From Nocardioides sp. YR527 (GTDB lineage Bacteria > Actinomycetota > Actinomycetes > Propionibacteriales > Nocardioidaceae), in the NCBI RefSeq assembly GCF_900101045.1, contig NZ_FNFN01000005.1:62001-126000 (forward strand): a stretch of 64,000 nucleotides of DNA, given 5' to 3'. A program made the position numbers and the translations under genes. How positions within the stretch are numbered: position 1 is the first letter of the stretch; every line of letters starts with the position of its first letter. Shown here piece by piece: positions 33,892 to 42,031 of this stretch. The notes beneath the pieces are model-generated. The model did not search any database. It had not been told where the DNA came from and was given only the letters and a program-made list of their open reading frames with translations.

Positions 33892-34635
33892 CTAGGGGCG
33901 GCCCGACTCGGTATAGGTCGGGCCGCCCTTCAGCGCTGCCAGGGCGGCCTCGACCCGGCGCGCGGTGAAGTCGGCGGCCCGCTCGCGGACCTCGTCGAGC
34001 GTGCAGAACGCCACCGAGCGGATCTCGCGCGGCTGGAGCGTGGTCTGCTCCACGATCGAGGCCGGGTGGACGCCGCCGTCGAAGACCAGGCAGACGGCGT
34101 CGTCCCAGCCGCCCCACGGCGGCAGCCAGTCGGTGAGGAGCAGGTTGCCGGCGGGGAGGACGAGGGCGAGCTCCTCCTCGATCTCGCGAGTGGTGGCCAG
34201 CTTCGGCGACTCACCGACCTCCACGATGCCGCCGGGCAGGTCCCAGTCCTTCTTGTAGGTCAGCTGGCACATCAGGACGCGCTCCTCGGCGTCGCGCACC
34301 AGCATCTGCCCGATCGCGCGCTTGCGTGGGAGAAACGAGTTGAGCAGCGCTCGGAAGCCCTCGGGAGCCTCCACCGGGGCGTCGCTCGCCACCCGGGCGT
34401 AGAGCATCCGGTCCTGGCCGCCCGCCACGCCCCGGAGCAGGCCCTCGCGGTGGAGCCCCGACCAGGTCGCGGTGCGCTGCTCGGTGACGTCGGCCGGGTC
34501 GACCAGCGCCTCCACCCGGTGATGGGTGAGCAGCGCGGCGGCCACCTCGCGGCGTACGACGTCGACGGCCTCGCCCGCGGCCCACTCGATCCGGGCAACG
34601 CCCTCCGCCACGGTCGTCGTCTCTGGCTCGCTCAC
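33892..34635 (-). CDS. NUDIX hydrolase with a partial GNAT-like N-terminal segment
   Basis: A 247-aa protein. The NUDIX box spans 136-158: GIVEVGE then SPKLATTREIEEELAL, fitting GX5EX7REUXEE except that the final Gly is Ala157. The preceding WDLPGG is normal for the family. Residues 30-85 look like the C-terminal half of a GNAT acetyltransferase (THHRVEALVDPADVTEQRTA, TWSGLHREGLLRG), but no acetyl-CoA-binding Q/RxxGxG/A loop is present. Substrate is probably a nucleoside-diphosphate derivative. It converges with the rhamnosidase operon. Confidence 0.85.
   Translation of the reverse strand: MSEPETTTVAEGVARIEWAAGEAVDVVRREVAAALLTHHRVEALVDPADVTEQRTATWSGLHREGLLRGVAGGQDRMLYARVASDAPVEAPEGFRALLNSFLPRKRAIGQMLVRDAEERVLMCQLTYKKDWDLPGGIVEVGESPKLATTREIEEELALVLPAGNLLLTDWLPPWGGWDDAVCLVFDGGVHPASIVEQTTLQPREIRSVAFCTLDEVRERAADFTARRVEAALAALKGGPTYTESGRP
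33896..33928. terminator. Hairpin terminator overlapping the NUDIX 3' coding end
   Basis: A perfect 12-bp stem (gggcggcccgac 33896-33907, complement 33917-33928) with a 9-base loop. It starts 13 bases after the GH106 stop. On the other strand it encodes the last residues of the NUDIX protein, so coding sequence doubles as terminator for the rhamnosidase operon. Confidence 0.75.
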
Positions 34636-34648
34636 GCGACAACCCTAG

Positions 34649-34675
34649 TGTCACAACCTGATAAGTGCCGGTGTC
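34649..34675 (+). promoter_or_regulatory. Putative ECF41 autoregulated promoter
   Basis: TGTCACA (34649-34655) is followed after 16 bases by TGTC (34672-34675). ECF41 factors are described as recognising a TGTCACA -35 element and a CGTC -10 element, so only one base of the -10 differs. The site is about 95-120 bases upstream of the sigma gene start, as expected for autoregulation. Confidence 0.5.
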
Positions 34676-34715
34676 TGGATGGTGACGAGATGCAAGACAC
34701 GAGACAGGAGCGAGG

Positions 34716-34772
34716 ATGCCCAGCACGTTCAGGATCCCGGAGGCACCGGCGCCGGTAGGGTCGCGGTCATGA
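34716..34772 (+). pseudogene. Vestigial 18-codon ORF, possible remnant of an ECF41 partner gene
   Basis: An ATG with GGAG 6 bases upstream (caggagcgaggATG) opens 18 codons reading MPSTFRIPEAPAPVGSRS and a TGA that overlaps the sigma ATG (ATGA). The first eight residues resemble the start of the carboxymuconolactone-decarboxylase-like proteins (often beginning xxxFRIPKA) that usually sit next to ECF41 genes. The rest of such a gene is missing. It could be a deletion remnant or a leader peptide that couples translation of the sigma factor. Confidence 0.35.
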
Positions 34773-35650
34773 GTGACGAGGCCGCAACGGGAGTGTTCGT
34801 CGCTCACCGCAACCTGCTCTTCACGGTCGCCTACGAGATGCTCGGCTCGGCCGCCGATGCCGAGGACGTGCTCCAGGAGACCTGGCTGCGCTGGGCCGAG
34901 GTGCCGTTGGAGGAGGTGCGCGACCACCGCGCCTATCTGGTGCGGATCACGACCCGGCTCGCGCTCAACCGCATCCGGACGCTGTCGCGCCGCAAGGAGA
35001 CGTACGTCGGTCCGTGGCTGCCCGAGCCGCTGCTGACCTCGCCGGACGTGGCCGAGGACGCCGAGCTCGCCGACTCGCTCTCGACCGCGGTGCTGCTGGT
35101 GCTGGAGACGCTCTCGCCGACCGAGCGGGCCGTCTTCGTGCTGCGCGAGGTCTTCGCGCTGGGCTACGACGAGATCGCGGATGCGGTCGACAAGTCGCCC
35201 GCCGCGGTGCGTCAGATCGCCCACCGGGCGCGTGCCCACGTCGCCGAGCGGCGGCCGCGCGAGTCGGTCTCGGCGGCCGAGGCGCGGCAGGCCCTGGAGC
35301 GGTTCCGCGACGCCGCGACCGGCGGAGACCTGCAGTCGCTGCTGGACGTGCTCGCCCCGGATGTCGTGCTCTTCTCCGACGGCGGCGGTGTGGTGCAGGC
35401 GGCCCGCAAGCCGATCCACGGCGCCGAGAAGGTGCTGCGGTTCTTCGCGGGGCTGGCGACGAAGTACGGCGTCCCCAGGTTCGAGCTCACCAGCGTCAAC
35501 AGTGCCCCCGGGATGCTGCTCTACTTCGGCGAGGAGGTCGACGGCGTCGTCACCCTGCACGTCGAGGACGGCATGGTCACCGGCCTCTACTACGTGCGCA
35601 ACCCCGCCAAGCTCAGCGGCGTCGCCGAAGAGGTCCACCTGGAACGCTGA
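34769..35650 (+). CDS. ECF41 (SigJ-type) RNA polymerase sigma factor
   Basis: A 293-aa sigma factor from ATG 34769. Region 2 reads HRNLLFTVAYEMLGSAADAE then DVLQETWLRWAEV. The linker has WLPEPLL. Region 4 is LSPTERAVFVLREVFALGYD with DKSPAAVRQIAHRARAHVAE. A SnoaL-like C-terminal domain (about 185-290) includes the ECF41 hallmark DGGG in LFSDGGGVVQAARKPIHGAE, which modulates activity in place of an anti-sigma factor. A matching promoter lies upstream. The partner oxidoreductase or decarboxylase gene usually adjacent is absent apart from the short ORF at 34716. Confidence 0.93.
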   Translation: MSDEAATGVFVAHRNLLFTVAYEMLGSAADAEDVLQETWLRWAEVPLEEVRDHRAYLVRITTRLALNRIRTLSRRKETYVGPWLPEPLLTSPDVAEDAELADSLSTAVLLVLETLSPTERAVFVLREVFALGYDEIADAVDKSPAAVRQIAHRARAHVAERRPRESVSAAEARQALERFRDAATGGDLQSLLDVLAPDVVLFSDGGGVVQAARKPIHGAEKVLRFFAGLATKYGVPRFELTSVNSAPGMLLYFGEEVDGVVTLHVEDGMVTGLYYVRNPAKLSGVAEEVHLER

Positions 35651-35716
35651 GGCCGACGTCGGCGCCGACGCGGCGCGTGGGAGGGTGACGACCTACGTGC
35701 TGCTGGGAGGTTGTCG

Positions 35717-36907
35717 ATGGAACAGCGGGTCGACGGGCGGCCGCTGCTCGCGGTGCTGATCACGCTCTGCGTGACCGTCACCGCGGCGTACGGCGTCCTC
35801 TACTACGCCTTCACCGTCCTGCAGCCGCAGATCGTCGACGCCACCGGGTGGTCGGCGGCCGCGATCACCACCGCGTTCTCCGCCGGCACGCTGGTGGGGG
35901 CCGTGGCGGGTATCCCGGTCGGGCGGGTCATCCAGCGCTTCGGGCCGCGGTGGGTGATGGCCGGGGCCAGCGCGCTGGGCGCGGCGTCGCTGCTCGTGGT
36001 CGCTGCTGCGCCCTCGTACTGGATCTTCGCGCTGGGCTGGCTGCTGGTCGGGCTCTCGACCGCGGGCACCTTCTACCCGCCGGCCTTCGCGGCGCTGACC
36101 CACTGGTTCGGTACCCGGCGGGTCGATGCGATCACGACGCTCACCCTCGCCGGTGGGTTCGCCTCGACGATCTTCGCGCCGCTCACCGATGCGCTGGCGG
36201 GGTGGGTGGAGTGGCGATGGACGTACGTGATCCTGGCCGTAGCCTTCCTGGTGCTGACGTTCGTGCCGAGCATCGTCGTGCTCGATCTCGCCTGGCAGCC
36301 GACCGCCCCGAGCCAGGACGGCCGACCCGTGCGGGACCGGGACGTGCTGCGGAGCAGCCGGTTCGTGCTGCTCACGATCGCGGGCACCCTGGTCTCGCTG
36401 GCCGTGTTCGCCTCGATCGTCCACCTGGTGCCGTTCCTCGTCGAGCACGGGCTGAGCGCGACCACCGCCGCCTGGGCGCTCGGGCTCAGTGGCGCCGGCC
36501 AGGTCGCAGGGCGTGCGTTCTACCCGATGCTGGCGCGGCGTTTCGGCGTCCGGGCGCGGATGATCGGAGGAGTGCTGTGGTTCGCGGTCTCCGTCGCGCT
36601 GCTTCCGCTGCTGCCCGCGGTCGGCTGGGTGATGATCGTCGTCGCGGTGCTCACCGGGACCGCCCGCGGGCTCTACACGCTCATCGCCGCCACCGTCGTC
36701 GGCGACGTGTGGGGCCCGGAGAGGTACGCCGCCCTCAACGGCGTCTACTCGGCTCCCGCCGGGGTCGCGGGCGCGCTCGCTCCTGCGGTGGGTGCCGCGC
36801 TCGCCACCGTGCTGGGCGGGTACGACGCGCTCTACTGGGTCCTTGCCGCGACCGTGCTCGTCGCCGCGTTGCTCGCCGGAGCTGCTCTGGCGTCGATGCC
36901 GGACTAG
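35717..36907 (+). CDS. MFS transporter (monocarboxylate/OxlT-like)
   Basis: A 396-aa protein from ATG 35717 with GGGAGG six bases upstream. Twelve hydrophobic helices are visible. Motif-A-like IPVGRVIQRFGPRWVMAG follows helix 2, and WGPERYAALNGVYSAPAGVA lies near helix 10-11. The layout matches the oxalate/monocarboxylate branch of MFS antiporters; substrate unknown. The gene is 66 bases after the sigma factor on the same strand, and its TAG stop uses the first base of the palindromic element at 36904. Confidence 0.88.
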   Translation: MEQRVDGRPLLAVLITLCVTVTAAYGVLYYAFTVLQPQIVDATGWSAAAITTAFSAGTLVGAVAGIPVGRVIQRFGPRWVMAGASALGAASLLVVAAAPSYWIFALGWLLVGLSTAGTFYPPAFAALTHWFGTRRVDAITTLTLAGGFASTIFAPLTDALAGWVEWRWTYVILAVAFLVLTFVPSIVVLDLAWQPTAPSQDGRPVRDRDVLRSSRFVLLTIAGTLVSLAVFASIVHLVPFLVEHGLSATTAAWALGLSGAGQVAGRAFYPMLARRFGVRARMIGGVLWFAVSVALLPLLPAVGWVMIVVAVLTGTARGLYTLIAATVVGDVWGPERYAALNGVYSAPAGVAGALAPAVGAALATVLGGYDALYWVLAATVLVAALLAGAALASMPD

Positions 36908-37068
36908 GGCGTGTCTCTCAAAGACACGGCGGCCGCGAGCGGCGTTTCGGGCCGATCTGGCAAGGCGGCGCTGCGAAGGCATCCTGGTGGCTGTCGAGCG
37001 GCGCCAACGCGGCCAGATCGGATGCGAAACGTCGCGTAGCGGGCGTGGATTTGGGAGACACGCCCTAG
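36904..37068. mobile_element. 165-bp MITE-like palindromic element (IS630/Tc1-type signature)
   Basis: Terminal inverted repeats of 14 bp, ctagggcgtgtctc (36904-36917) and its complement (37055-37068), include a TA duplication inside CTAG, the target and duplication typical of IS630-type elements. Inner blocks also pair: the motif gcgtttcg near 36939 and ccgatctggc near 36948 have complements at about 37024-37033 and 37009-37018. No open frame for a transposase exists. It separates the convergent MFS and alcohol dehydrogenase genes, and each gene's TAG stop straddles one end. Confidence 0.65.
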
Positions 37069-38108
37069 GGGACGACGACGGCGCGGCCGCGCAGCGTGCC
37101 CTCATGAAGTCGCCGGTACGCCTCCGGTGCCTCGTCCAGGGAGAACCGCTCCGTCTCCACGTGCACGAGCCCGGCGCGGGCCAGGTCGAGGACCTCCATC
37201 AGCTCCGAGCGCGAACCCCAGTAGGGACCCCGGATCACCGAGTCGTACGGCTTGGCGAGCATGCCGACCTGGGCGGTGGCGGAGCCGACGCCGACGATCA
37301 CCAGGTCGCTCTCCACACCGATCACGGACGCGGCCAGGTCGACGGTCGGCTGGGCGCCCACGAAGTCGAAGACGGCGGTGACGCCGCGGGCGCCGACGAC
37401 CTTGCGGATGTTGTCGGCGGCCGTCTTGTCGGACAGGAAGGCGTGATGCGCGCCGACGTCGGTGGCCAGGGCGAGCTTGTCCTCGCCGAGGTCGAGCGCG
37501 ATCACGGTGGCGGGGGAGAGCGCCCGCAGCAGCTGGATCGCGACGTGGCCGAGGCCGCCGGCGCCGATCACGACGGCGGTCGAGCCGGCGACCAGCTTGG
37601 GCAGCGAGCCCTTGATGGCGTGGTAGGGCGTCAGGCCGGCGTCGGTGAGTGCCACGTTGGCGACCGGGTCGAGGTCGCCGAGCGGCAGCAGGTGGCGGGC
37701 GTCCGGCACGAGGACGTACTCGGCCATGGTCCCGTCGGTGCCGAGCCCTGGTGGGCTGATGTGGAGCTCGGCGGCACGCTCGCAGTAGTTCTCCTTGCCC
37801 TGCGCGCAGGGATAGCAGCGGCCGCAGCCCTGCGGCCCGTAGATCGCCACCGGCTCACCGTGCTCGATCCCGTGAGCGCCGTCGCCGAGTGCGTCGACGA
37901 CCCCGACACCCTCGTGCCCGAGCGTCATCGGCAGCGGGTAGCCGAACGTGTTCCAGGCCTCCTCCGGCAGTCCCATCAGGAAGGAGTCGGAGTGGCAGGC
38001 GCCGGCCGCGGTGATCTTCACCCGCACCTGACCCGGTGCCGGCTCCGGCACCGGAACCTCGTTGATCTCCGGCGCAGCGCCGATCGTGACGTACCTCAGA
38101 GCCTTCAT
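37065..38108 (-). CDS. Zinc-dependent alcohol dehydrogenase (MDR family)
   Basis: A 347-aa NAD(P)-dependent dehydrogenase. Catalytic zinc ligands are Cys38 (GACHSD), His65-Glu66 (TLGHEGVG) and a later acidic or Cys position. Structural zinc is held by Cys95, Cys98, Cys101 and Cys109 (CGRCYPCAQGKENYC). The Rossmann loop is VVIGAGGLGHVAIQLL. It resembles NAD-dependent alcohol dehydrogenases that act on primary or aromatic alcohols. It stands alone, convergent with the MFS gene across the MITE. Confidence 0.93.
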   Translation of the reverse strand: MKALRYVTIGAAPEINEVPVPEPAPGQVRVKITAAGACHSDSFLMGLPEEAWNTFGYPLPMTLGHEGVGVVDALGDGAHGIEHGEPVAIYGPQGCGRCYPCAQGKENYCERAAELHISPPGLGTDGTMAEYVLVPDARHLLPLGDLDPVANVALTDAGLTPYHAIKGSLPKLVAGSTAVVIGAGGLGHVAIQLLRALSPATVIALDLGEDKLALATDVGAHHAFLSDKTAADNIRKVVGARGVTAVFDFVGAQPTVDLAASVIGVESDLVIVGVGSATAQVGMLAKPYDSVIRGPYWGSRSELMEVLDLARAGLVHVETERFSLDEAPEAYRRLHEGTLRGRAVVVP

Positions 38109-38289
38109 CGCACAGATCTCCAGACCGGCAGGACCCCCGCCCGCCGTCGGTTCAGTTCTACCCCGGGCGTACGCGACTGCGCCATCGCCACGCGTGCTCC
38201 CGCGCGATCGCGCTCGACGGCATGGGGGCGAGGACCCTCGCCTCGGATTCCGGGCGGGTGCTTCCGGATGCGCTGCTCGACGCCACTGT

Positions 38290-38317
38290 CCTGGTCATAG
38301 AAACCTGGTCATAGAAA
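38290..38317. repeat. Tandem duplication of a 14-bp unit
   Basis: cctggtcatagaaa occurs twice without a gap (38290-38303 and 38304-38317), directly before the hairpin at 38319. Confidence 0.85.
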
Positions 38318-38318
38318 G

Positions 38319-38350
38319 GCCCCGCTGGCGTCTCGGGTCACCAGCGGGGC
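38319..38350. terminator. Hairpin, possible terminator
   Basis: A perfect 10-bp stem (gccccgctgg 38319-38328, complement 38341-38350) with a 12-base loop. It lies between the divergently separated ends of the alcohol dehydrogenase and M36 genes and is not adjacent to either stop codon. Confidence 0.45.
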
Positions 38351-38422
38351 AGTCACTACTGTGGCATGCCGGAGCCGCTTCGTCAGCAATTCTGCAAAAA
38401 CTTGCAATGCAAAATGTTGGCG

Positions 38423-38454
38423 CGGGCGGGTTGCGGGTCTCTGCAACCCGCCCG
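38423..38454 (-). terminator. Terminator of the M36 peptidase gene
   Basis: A perfect 12-bp stem (cgggcgggttgc 38423-38434, complement 38443-38454) seven bases beyond the peptidase stop on the minus strand, followed on that strand by CGCCAACATTTTG. Confidence 0.8.
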
Positions 38455-38460
38455 GGTGGC

Positions 38461-41400
38461 CTACTGCCCGAAGACCTGCAGCTCGGCGGCGTGGACGATG
38501 GTGCCGCGGTCGGAGCCGGTCTTGCAGTCGGTCGTGGTGAGCGGGTCGGCGTCCTGCTCACCGGCGTAGCCGGCATAGCCCGTGCACTGGTTCTCCAAGG
38601 CCACCAGACGGACCGCCGCGGCGGAGGTGTCGGGGACGTCGAAGGTGCGCAGGTTGAGGTCGGGGGCGACCGGCCGCGGGCGCTTTCCGGGGAAGGCGTC
38701 GTCGGCCGAGGTGTAGAAGCGCTTCCAGGTCGCGCCGGCCGTGTCGCAGGCGGAGACGCACGCCTCCAGCGCGAACTTCCGCAGTGCGGTGAAGCGCGAC
38801 CCCGAGTCGGCGTCGGTCTCGGTCGCCGGCGACAGGTAGGCACTGACCCCGACCGTCTTCACGGTGCGGGTCCCGCCGGCCAGGTCGACGGCGATCGAGG
38901 GCGTGGTGGCGTCCACGTCGTCCGCGGTCACCCCGCCCCAGTTGGTGCTCTCGGTGCCGTCGATCAGCGCGGCCGGGTTGCGCGAGCCCTCGGTCGAGGT
39001 GAGCACCTGGGCGCCGCTGGCTGCCGCGGCGAGGTTGGTCCCGGCCGCGAACGAGACGGTCTTGGTGATCTCGGCGGGGGAGACCGTGACCGTCTTGCGC
39101 TGGGCGCCTCCGGTGGCGGAGACGTAGAGGAGTTCGTACGTCCCCGGCACGAAGTGAGCCACCGACCCGAGAGCGGTGTCGGTGAGCGTGTCGGCGATCG
39201 GGGTGGCCCGCGCCTCGAAGCGACCGACGTAGACCTTCCCGGGCGCCGGCGCGGTGAAGGTGACCTTGACGTTGCGCGAGGCCGGCGAGGCGAAGCTCGG
39301 GGTCGGCTCGTCGCTGTCGGCGGTCGTGGTGGCGTACTGGCCCATGCCGCGGCGGGCGAAGGCATCGGCGATCACCTGGCGGTTGGCGCCGCCGAAGCGC
39401 ATCTGGTCGGCGGCGAGGAAGGCGTCGCGGGCGTCCAGCATCGAGGTCGCACCCTGCTGGAGCAGGAACGAGTCGAAGACCAGCTGGATCCAACGGCGGT
39501 TGCCGGGGCACTTGTCAGCAGCCAGCGGAGAGGCTGTCGTCGTCCCGACCGAGCAGCGCCGCTGCAGGGCCTTGTCGGCGTAGGGGTAGGCGGCGTCGTA
39601 CTTGTCGACCAGCGCCTTGCGGACCGACCACATCGTGCCGTTCCAGATCTCGCCGTCGGCGTGGACCTCGGGGCCGGTGGTGTCGAACCCGTAGTCGGAG
39701 AAGTTGAGCGGGTTCTTGTCGATCGCGAAGTCGCGGATCGCGGTCTCGGTGTTGCCGGTCGCGTAGGTGCCGACGGCCCACGGGGTGCCGCCGTTGTAGA
39801 GGTCGTGGGCGAACATGTGCTCGGCCCCGGCCAGGTCGCCCCACGACTCACCCATCGCGCCACCCTGCTCGGAGGTGATCCCGTCGTCGGGACCGCCGAT
39901 CATCCGGTTGGAGATGGCGTGGGTGTACTCGTGGCCGACGATCCCGAAGTCCAGCGACCCGTCGGTGCAGGGTGCGTAGAAGGCGCCGGCAGCGGGCTGG
40001 AAGAGGTACTGGTTGGTGATCCCCGGCACCCCGTCCATCAGGGTCAGCTGGTTGGCGTTGTTGCGGCCGGTCAGCAGCCCGGTCTGCTCGATCACCTGCG
40101 AGTCGAGCGCGGCGGCCTGGGCGTTGCCGACCTCGGCGTCGAGGCCGCGGCCGCCACGGCCGAGGTTGTCGGTCTGCAGGTTGTAGTTCTCCTCGGTGAA
40201 GCCGAGGAAGTAGGACCAGTCGTGCATCCGGTTGTGGCTCGCGAACAGGTTGCCGACCACGTAGTTGACGTCGTTTCCGCCCGGGACCAGGTTGGTCGGG
40301 GCGCACCTGGCGTTGTTCCAGGCGTCGGTGAACTTCCCCGTGTAGTCACGCAACGGCGAGATCGGCGCCTGCTCGAGTCCACCTGCGGCCAGCGGGGAGA
40401 GCCAGCCCTCGTGGGTGTTGGCGTTGTTGCCGATGGTCGTCAGCGACGGCACCCCGACGGTCGTGTTGAGCAGCGTGTCCCATGGACCGGCGTTGGCCAG
40501 GCTCTTCAGCTCCGGCCCGGTGCACCCGGCCACCTTGGTCCAGCACGCGATCACGTCGTTGGCCGGGACCGCGGCGCCCCCGGTCGAGGCGGCGTCGGGG
40601 GTGCCGGGGAAGTAGGACCAGCGCGGGTTGCCGCCCGGCAGGCCACCGGTCTCCGCGCCGGCGTCGGAGGACGCGACGGTCACCGTGTAGCTGCCGAGGA
40701 GGAGCGAGTCGTCGAAGGGACAGACCTGGACCGCGTACGTCCCCGGGGCGATCTCGTCGGCGGTGTAGGTCGCGGCCTCGGGGCTGGTGAGCAGGTCACC
40801 CTCGACGAGCAGGGTCCCGTCGGGGGCGAAGAGCTTCACGGTGAAGTCGTCGGTCGGCAGGCCGATGGCGAGCGCGGCCAGGGTGCGGGTCTTGTCGTCG
40901 GAGATGTCGAAGGTGTGCTTCGGCCCGCAGGCGCCGAGCGCGGTGCCGGTGAACGGACCCTCGACGTCGTTCTCGTGGTCGACGTTGTCACGGCGCAGGA
41001 GCACCTCGCCGGTGACCGCGTCGACCAGCACCGTCTGCCCCAGCAGCGTGGCGGCGGCGGAGTCGACGACGGTGGCCTGGAAGACGGGGCGTACCCCCTC
41101 GCCGGGGACCGGCAGGGCACGCAGCCGCACCAGCTGGTCGGTCGCCAGGCCGGGGACGGTCAGCTTGGTCCAGTCGGTCAGCTTCGCCGCGAGGTCGGTG
41201 ACGATCTCGCTGACAGCTCCGCCGGAGATCGGGCGCCCGGCCGAGGCCGCCGCCTTCAGCCACGCCTCGGTCGGGGTGAGCTCCGCCTCCGCGACCGAGC
41301 CGGTCACCTTGGACAGCGAGGAGGAGACGTAGGCGATGGCGCCGTCGGTCACGCCCACGGTGACCATCCCCTCGGTGGCGGCGGACAGACCGTCGTAGGT

Positions 41401-41874
41401 CTGCCGGAAGAGCACCGCATGACCGCCTCCGCCGGCCAGCAACTGGTCGCTGACGAGCTCGAGGTCGCCCATCTGGGCGGCGGTGAGCCCGAAGACCGCA
41501 GCGTTGTCGGCCAGGAATTCCCGGGCGGCGGCGACCGGGTCCGAGGAGCCGGCCGTGGCCAGCACGCCGTCGGCGGTGGTCAGCGAGGTCGGGGTCCCGT
41601 GGGCGTTCCAGCGGATGTCGACGGCCTCCAGGGCCCGGGCCGCGGACTCCTGGGCCGAGGTGGGCGGCACGCGGTCGCGTACGTCTTGGCCGGCATCGGC
41701 CTGGTGACCGAGCAGCCCGCCGGAGCGGGCTGTCTCGGCCGTGGCAGTGGCAGTGTCATCAGTAGTGGAGAGCGCGGCACCCGAGACCGGCGTCGCCAGT
41801 ACGACAGCGCCGAGGGCGATGCTCAACGCGGCACCGAGGCTCACCCGGATGCGACTGGAACGTGTTTCGGTCAT
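38461..41874 (-). CDS. Secreted M36 (fungalysin-type) metallopeptidase
   Basis: A 1137-aa exported zinc protease from ATG 41872-41874; TTG 41883 is a less likely start. The signal peptide ends near ATPVSGAA (about residue 33). An FTP/PepSY-like propeptide covers about 50-300. An inserted beta-sandwich (THTFDISDD... like a pre-peptidase domain) precedes the catalytic domain. HEYTHAISNRM (His648, Glu649, His652) and GAMGESWGDLAGAEH give the zinc site. The C-terminus has a PKD/CBM-like pair and an F5/8 type C-like domain with two disulfide candidates. It degrades extracellular protein. Confidence 0.9.
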   Translation of the reverse strand: MTETRSSRIRVSLGAALSIALGAVVLATPVSGAALSTTDDTATATAETARSGGLLGHQADAGQDVRDRVPPTSAQESAARALEAVDIRWNAHGTPTSLTTADGVLATAGSSDPVAAAREFLADNAAVFGLTAAQMGDLELVSDQLLAGGGGHAVLFRQTYDGLSAATEGMVTVGVTDGAIAYVSSSLSKVTGSVAEAELTPTEAWLKAAASAGRPISGGAVSEIVTDLAAKLTDWTKLTVPGLATDQLVRLRALPVPGEGVRPVFQATVVDSAAATLLGQTVLVDAVTGEVLLRRDNVDHENDVEGPFTGTALGACGPKHTFDISDDKTRTLAALAIGLPTDDFTVKLFAPDGTLLVEGDLLTSPEAATYTADEIAPGTYAVQVCPFDDSLLLGSYTVTVASSDAGAETGGLPGGNPRWSYFPGTPDAASTGGAAVPANDVIACWTKVAGCTGPELKSLANAGPWDTLLNTTVGVPSLTTIGNNANTHEGWLSPLAAGGLEQAPISPLRDYTGKFTDAWNNARCAPTNLVPGGNDVNYVVGNLFASHNRMHDWSYFLGFTEENYNLQTDNLGRGGRGLDAEVGNAQAAALDSQVIEQTGLLTGRNNANQLTLMDGVPGITNQYLFQPAAGAFYAPCTDGSLDFGIVGHEYTHAISNRMIGGPDDGITSEQGGAMGESWGDLAGAEHMFAHDLYNGGTPWAVGTYATGNTETAIRDFAIDKNPLNFSDYGFDTTGPEVHADGEIWNGTMWSVRKALVDKYDAAYPYADKALQRRCSVGTTTASPLAADKCPGNRRWIQLVFDSFLLQQGATSMLDARDAFLAADQMRFGGANRQVIADAFARRGMGQYATTTADSDEPTPSFASPASRNVKVTFTAPAPGKVYVGRFEARATPIADTLTDTALGSVAHFVPGTYELLYVSATGGAQRKTVTVSPAEITKTVSFAAGTNLAAAASGAQVLTSTEGSRNPAALIDGTESTNWGGVTADDVDATTPSIAVDLAGGTRTVKTVGVSAYLSPATETDADSGSRFTALRKFALEACVSACDTAGATWKRFYTSADDAFPGKRPRPVAPDLNLRTFDVPDTSAAAVRLVALENQCTGYAGYAGEQDADPLTTTDCKTGSDRGTIVHAAELQVFGQ

Positions 41875-42031
41875 ATGGGCCAAACGTCCCTTTACCGGCT
41901 CGGGTTACGCGATACACGCAACGCCTGTACCGCGAACCCGCAGACGAGAGACGGAGGGCACCCGATAGTGTTCCGGACACATGTAACCGGCTTCACAGGC
42001 AGGCCATCAACAGACAGGGGAGAGCGGCACG

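Larger units (their letters stand above)
38109..38460. other. 352-bp intergenic region with tandem repeat and hairpins, no gene
   Basis: No open frame on either strand here resembles a protein. Contents are a tandem 14-bp repeat and two terminator-like hairpins, described separately. The stretch at 38385-38416 is AT-rich (gcaattctgcaaaaacttgc and following). Confidence 0.6.

Noticed and set aside
30458..34117. A 1219-codon open frame antisense to the GH106 gene
   Set aside because: It is an artefact of high GC in the codon third position of the opposite strand; its translation is low-complexity (Arg/Gly/Asp/Val/Leu) without motifs, whereas the plus-strand product has a signal peptide and GH106 blocks.
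34679..34768. An extended N-terminus for the ECF41 factor
   Set aside because: The extra 30 residues have no sigma similarity and would span the promoter candidate and the short ORF; ATG 34769 gives the normal ECF start.
38461..38843. Possible extra small gene on the minus strand near the M36 3' end
   Set aside because: Arg/Ser/Pro-rich shadow frame of the peptidase with no ribosome site or motif.
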